Shown here: piece after piece, positions 59,678 through 64,000 of the stretch
Layout of the letters: each line of letters opens with the position of its first letter
How positions within the stretch are numbered: position 1 is the first letter of the stretch
Origin: Mastigias papua
Taxonomy: Eukaryota; Cnidaria; Scyphozoa; Rhizostomeae; Mastigiidae
DNA: 64,000 bases
Direction of reading: 5' to 3'
Assembly: GCA_964019165.1 (NCBI GenBank)
Contig: OZ025271.1
Location: forward strand, 7,926,275-7,990,274
Notes under the pieces: generated by a model
Database searches by the model: none
Told to the model about the DNA's origin: nothing
The model's input: the letters and a program-made list of their open reading frames with translations, nothing else
Made by a program: the position numbers and the translations under genes

Positions 59678-59733
59678 ATTATATTGAGAAGATGCACTCA
59701 TATGATAAATATTGAGATGCTGAATGCTGAATG
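59678..59733 (-). pseudogene. microexon locus: type-1 cassette, 56 nt
   Basis: Acceptor tttcatttacag and donor GTAAGT are intact, and the exon ends ASSQYN, aligned with the ends of the other cassettes. Its length is not a multiple of three and the upstream half is shifted (a tandem gcattca repeat), so it is probably a drifted copy. Confidence 0.4.
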
Positions 59734-60221
59734 CTGTAAATGAAAATAAGACAAATGAAATCACATGAATACTTCATACTTAGTCGCATGAAATAGTTGT
59801 CAGACATGTGATATACTATACACTTTTACAAAGAGGTAAGTACAGGTGCTACTTTCATAACATCAATTCTGCTTGAGTTGTCATTCCAAATATTGCTCCT
59901 CCCTCACACACATTCTATGCAAATGCAATGTCTTCCATTAGTTATACTGTTTGTACTGTTGTAATGTTGCACACCCCACAACAAAGTCTTCATTTCTTAT
60001 GAATCTGACTCATCAACCCAGTCGTATATTTATGCCAATATAACATCATCAATACACAACAAACATGTACTCTAATATGTTAGACGAGAGAAGTCATGGC
60101 ATAGAAAGTAGAAGAATGTAAGGCCTAGAGAGGACAGTAATGAGATGCAATTGCTGATTTCATATGAATGGTATTATCTACACACGATTAGTGTCTCTTA
60201 CAAACGTGTAAGCAAACTTAC

Positions 60222-60281
60222 AGTTGAAGGTGGCAGAGTACAGCCTCAAGTGGATGTATGTGTATGAGAGGTTGAAGGAGC
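60222..60281 (-). other. microexon locus: type-2 cassette, copy A
   Basis: 60 nt between cttgtttctcgtgcag and GTAAGT. Two frames are open: LLQPLIHIHPLEAVLCHLQ and SFNLSYTYIHLRLYSATFN. Duplicate of 58489-58546 within a larger duplicated block. Confidence 0.45.
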
Positions 60282-60588
60282 CTGCACGAGAAACAAGTAA
60301 ATTATAAACAGAAAAAAGTTTAAGTGAAGTGAACTAATGACTATTCATCAATACTAGTGGCCTAAAGATGACAACAAAGCTAATAAATATGAACCAAGTT
60401 GTGATGTATAATACTACATAATAACATAATAGACAAAACAACATTGAAACCAAATGACAACAGATGATAAGCATCCATTATTCGACTATGACGTCATACA
60501 GTGAAGAATACCTCCATGAAAGATTACTACTCCAAATTGGTGCAAGAATACATTACCACATGGGCAGTGCTACCTGACATCAACTTAC

Positions 60589-60648
60589 GTCGTATTGAGA
60601 AGGTACATCATTATAATACAGCTGAGATACCGATGCTGATGGGTAGAT
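60589..60648 (-). CDS. microexon locus: type-1 cassette (20 codons)
   Basis: 60 nt, phase 0-0, between gctatcttctcttttag and donor GTAAGT. Reads IYPSASVSQLYYNDVPSQYD. It differs from the others in lacking the initial ATG, which argues that the ATG of the other copies is an internal Met rather than a start codon. Confidence 0.5.
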
Positions 60649-60936
60649 CTAAAAGAGAAGATAGCAAACAACTAAACAAGCATATAACTATATCTAAAAT
60701 GGTATATTGTGAATTGATTAATACGGTACCAATCTCTTCAAAAAAGTAAACAAAGGTATTCTTGTCCCTAAATTACCCTTGCTTGAAATTCCATTCCAAA
60801 CATTGTTTCAGTGAATTATGTCCTTCATCAATCAGACAACACTGGTGAATGTACACATTAAAAACTGCAGAAAAATACTCTTGGGAGCGTATGCATGTAG
60901 ATTTATATACAATACATTTATCCGATTTCAACTTAC

Positions 60937-60993
60937 CTCATATTGAGAAGGTACATCACCATGATACTGCGATACTAGTGCTGAAGGATTCAT
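60937..60993 (-). CDS. microexon locus: type-1 cassette (19 codons)
   Basis: 57 nt, phase 0-0, between tttccatctgtag and donor GTAAGT. Reads MNPSALVSQYHGDVPSQYE. Third-position changes relative to the 61302 copy include several silent ones. Confidence 0.5.
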
Positions 60994-61084
60994 CTACAGA
61001 TGGAAATAATTACACCAATATATAAGGAAGAAACATCATAAATGTCATTAGACATAAATTAGATTCGTCTAATGTATTATTGTG

Positions 61085-61155
61085 TATGATTGCATTTCAT
61101 GGAATATTGAGAGAGTACATCCCAATCATGAAAGAGAGATTTGAATGTTGAAGGA
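61085..61155 (-). pseudogene. microexon locus: decayed type-1 copy
   Basis: Alignable with the type-1 cassettes (tccttcaacatt...gatgtactctctcaatat), but the donor GT is lost and the acceptor is unclear. Confidence 0.35.
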
Positions 61156-61301
61156 CGTATGAATAAGATAAGATAAAGAACAGTAAATATAACAGACACA
61201 ACAAAACATATATATCATGAATATCATTAGATATTCATTAGATTCATTAAATGTATTATGTATTAAAAATTATCCAACACAGTTATTTGACTTCAACTTA
61301 C

Positions 61302-61358
61302 ATCACATTTAGAAGGTACATCACCATAATATTGAGATACTATTGTCGAAGGATTCAT
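61302..61358 (-). CDS. microexon locus: type-1 cassette (19 codons)
   Basis: 57 nt, phase 0-0, between catcttctcttgcag and donor GTAAGT. Reads MNPSTIVSQYYGDVPSKCD. It is the most upstream well-preserved cassette on this strand. No first exon or promoter was identified upstream; a decayed cassette-like segment lies at about 62287-62375. Confidence 0.5.
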
Positions 61359-61730
61359 CTGCAAGAGAAGATGGATGTTACTAATTAAGAATAACATATA
61401 ACAAAATCAGTTCATTTCAATTCTCAATATAAAATTCCACTAGATACTGGCAAATTAAAATTAAAAATAAAACAAATGTTTACAAACAGAGAAATTTAAA
61501 TATAACTCAAATTAAAACATATGAAAACAATACAATGATAAATCTGAATGTAGGGAATTTGTTAAGGGGGAATCCTATCAATAGGTAAACTAATTGAGGA
61601 GAGGTCATCCCCTGGCTTTCAGAAAATTATCAAAGATTTGCTTAAATATTGATATTTAAGGAGACCGGCGAAATGAATGTGCACTTCATTAGGTGGATCT
61701 AATGTACTATGATGTAATATGATATTTCAT

Positions 61731-61761
<31 letters not shown>

Positions 61762-62165
61762 TAATCAATCAATCAATCAATCAATCATTATACCCACCAC
61801 TCACATAATTAGCTTGTCAACCAACCAATCAATCAACCAATCAACTAGGTAATCATTCATTCCATCAGTCCATGAACCATTCAATGGCTCAATCAATAAA
61901 ATCATTATATCATCCAATCACATGACTATATAATCAATCAATTAATCAATCCATCAATCGACTTATCCATCAATCAATCGACTTATCCATCAATCAATCA
62001 ATTAATGCATAAACCAATCGTCAAATGTAATCAAGCATATAACCAGTTTCTTAACAAACCAATTAATAAAATAATTACTCTTTCAATCAATCAGTCAATC
62101 AATTAGTCCATCAATCAATCATTATATTATCCAATCCCATGACTAGATATTCAATTAACCAATCA
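61731..62165. repeat. (CAAT)n tetranucleotide repeat and degenerate copies
   Basis: Pure AATC repeats at about 61731-61788, followed by about 380 bp of interrupted variants (caatcaatc, ccaatc, cgacttatccatcaatcaatc duplicated at 61950-61990). Confidence 0.9.
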
Positions 62166-62286
62166 ATCAATAAGGCAATCATAATTTCTTCCACATATAA
62201 ATCAATATAGTATAACAAGACAATCACTAAATCAATGACTAAATCAAATGAATCACTAGAGTGATTACAACATGATAGTAGCAACA

Positions 62287-62375
62287 TACTTGTACTTGCA
62301 TCATCATGATAAATATTGTAGCTGATCTATTCCATAATACAAAATGATCGATATTCCTCCGCAGAAGACGAACTT
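62287..62375 (-). pseudogene. microexon locus: possible decayed cassette
   Basis: On the minus strand gatcagctacaatatttatc and atgatgatgcaagtacaa precede GTATGT, resembling the middle and end of a type-1 cassette. The acceptor and frame are not preserved. Confidence 0.3.
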
Positions 62376-63276
62376 AATTCACAGTGACGAGATTCAATAT
62401 CTGAAAGTATATCTACACCACTTTAGCATATCATATAATAGGTTACGAAAATAGGTGCAACAGTCACGAACATAAGCGCAAATTTGCCCTTTAGCTCAAC
62501 AGTTGTTCCAATTCATTTCAACCATTAATGCATGAAAAGTGGAAAACTTTCAATGCAGAAAATGTTATATGAGCATTGTCGTTTCGTGACATTTTGCAAA
62601 AATACCAATCTTCCTAATTTTATTATAAGACAACAAAATTTAAGTGAAAGCTTTCGTGGGATGGCAAATTGTTGTTAAGAAGAATTAAAACTACGTTAGA
62701 ATAAACTGAAAAACACAATAAAACGTTTAGACAAGATCACATCTTTTACCATGCTCAAAAGTTAAAAAAACAAACTACGTTAGTTAAACAAAAGTAGAAA
62801 TATGTACAAAAATGCATGCTATTTTGAATGAAATAATCAACGAACTTCAAAGGGCAGTAATTAATGTATCTATCAGCTGGCATCTAAGAAACACCAAGGA
62901 ACATTTGCAATTTTAAGGGGTGAAATCCCAAATGCAAAAGGAAACTTGCTGCAGTATAAACCTGTTTGAATGCCACAAAAGAAAGTGTACGAAGTGTTTC
63001 TTAAAATTACATAGATGAAAAGGGATGGAGTTTGTGACATTTACCACAGGGCCTCTTTTCAGGAATCATAACTAGGCGGGGGGGGGGCAAAATAACAAGG
63101 ACCCTAAGGAATGTTGCTCTTCAGGGATGCACATCAGTTTAAAAGTAAGGGCTTGAACGGTAAGCAAAAGCACATTAAACTGGAGGCTCTGGGGCCACAC
63201 CTGGACAACTTTTGTAAAAACAAGATCCTCAGAATCGGAAAACGCTCCTTTCAAGCAATATCTCTTACTTAATATG
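62376..63276. other. no gene recognised
   Basis: AT-rich sequence. A minus-strand frame at 63072-63254 has no motif; a run of nine G occurs at about 63080. Confidence 0.4.
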
Positions 63277-63632
63277 TATGCACGCTTGTCTATAAGAAAA
63301 CTGCCCCAAGGCCTAGTAGTAATTTCTTAATGTCTGGTTTTTAAAAGCTTCTTAAAAGTTTCTTAAATCTGTGAAGAAACTTGCAGTGATAACATATGTA
63401 AAACGGAAAACATTGTCTTGTGTAAAACCTATAAAGCTTAGAACATAAAATATATTGTACAGGAAACATGTTAAATCCAAAGAGGACAAAGGGTCTACGG
63501 AACTGTGAAAAATGCCGCAGAAAATTCTAGAGTTTCCTAACTCTTCTCTTGTCGTTCTAAAAGTTTCTTAAATTCTAGGCTGTCTAGTGCTAGGTTTCTT
63601 ATAAACAGGTTTCTTATAAAAAAGCGTGTATT
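63277..63632. mobile_element. MITE with TTATAAGAAAC termini, copy 2
   Basis: The left end gtatgcacgcttgtctataa continues into gaaaac; the reverse complement of the right end reads atacacgcttttttataaga. Several agtttcttaaa/aaaagcttctt repeats lie inside. Same family as 35369-35950 but shorter and with a different centre. Confidence 0.6.
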
Positions 63633-64000
63633 TATCTATTGTGGTTATGAAGAGACTTCAACTCCAATGAGAACAGACACATCCAAACTGTAAGGTTTTA
63701 TAGACACTTGCAATAATGATATAAAATCAGCCGTTTGTGAACAAGATAAACTGCCAGAAACAATTAGTAACAAGGATCTTTTTCTTGCAAAACATTATTA
63801 AATCTACTTATATGGAGTCGATAGGGCAAACTTTCCAAAGTAGAGATAACATCTGCTTAATTTTTATGGAGTCTTCCAAGATTACAATACTAAATTCGCG
63901 TGAATTGTATTCAATGTTTTCTTTTAAATGAGAAGAACTAAAATATAATATTTGTAGGATTTTCTTTAATGGTTCCTACTTCAAAATCGAATGATAATCT
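63633..64000. other. no gene recognised
   Basis: A short plus-strand frame (63737-63931) has no motif. The window ends here. Confidence 0.4.

Overview
The window looks like animal nuclear DNA, probably from an invertebrate. It is AT-rich and has long (TA)n tracts, spliceosomal-type exon borders with GTAAGT/GTATGT donors, a two-ORF LINE with an SGNH-hydrolase ORF1, a Mag/SURL-like gypsy element, a KDZ-type transposase relic, and hAT- and Harbinger-type non-autonomous DNA transposons. No conserved housekeeping gene was recognised, so the phylum is not called. There are no bacterial-type operons.

Layout. 0.7-3.2 kb: decayed KDZ-like transposase exons. 4.1-4.5 kb: a small inverted-repeat element. 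6.2-11.9 kb: a nest, in which a hAT-like element with an 8-bp target duplication holds an AATAAGCCCC repeat that in turn holds a nearly full-length minus-strand LINE (ORF1 broken, ORF2 open). 12-22 kb: mostly gene-poor, with two exon-like minus-strand ORFs, a (TA)n tract and several hairpins or foldbacks. 22.2-35.2 kb: remains of an 81-bp (27-codon) repeat array, mostly coding-like on the minus strand. It is interrupted by an intact gypsy retrotransposon with identical LTRs (24.1-28.6 kb), by (TA)n tracts and a tandem 263-bp unit carrying a tRNA-like sequence (29.6-30.8 kb), by a Harbinger-type MITE (32.7-33.6 kb) and by a LINE 3' fragment. 35-45 kb: MITEs, local duplications, a decayed plus-strand LINE and a five-copy 84-bp tandem repeat.

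47-49 kb holds the best host-gene candidate. Eight CCAAT boxes, most about 34-55 bp apart, lie upstream of a possible noncoding first exon and two phase-compatible coding exons that encode a 95-residue protein. 50.0-51.9 kb is an array of 120-150-bp units that each look like a small minus-strand exon with an ATG and a 5' splice site. 56.6-61.4 kb, with decayed copies to 62.4 kb, is a second minus-strand array of 56-89-nt exon-like cassettes with acceptors and donors. Four of these encode related 19-20-residue peptides that join in phase to a possible terminal exon. This microexon locus and its neighbour are the most unusual material in the window.

All calls come from reading the sequence. No database search or folding program was run.
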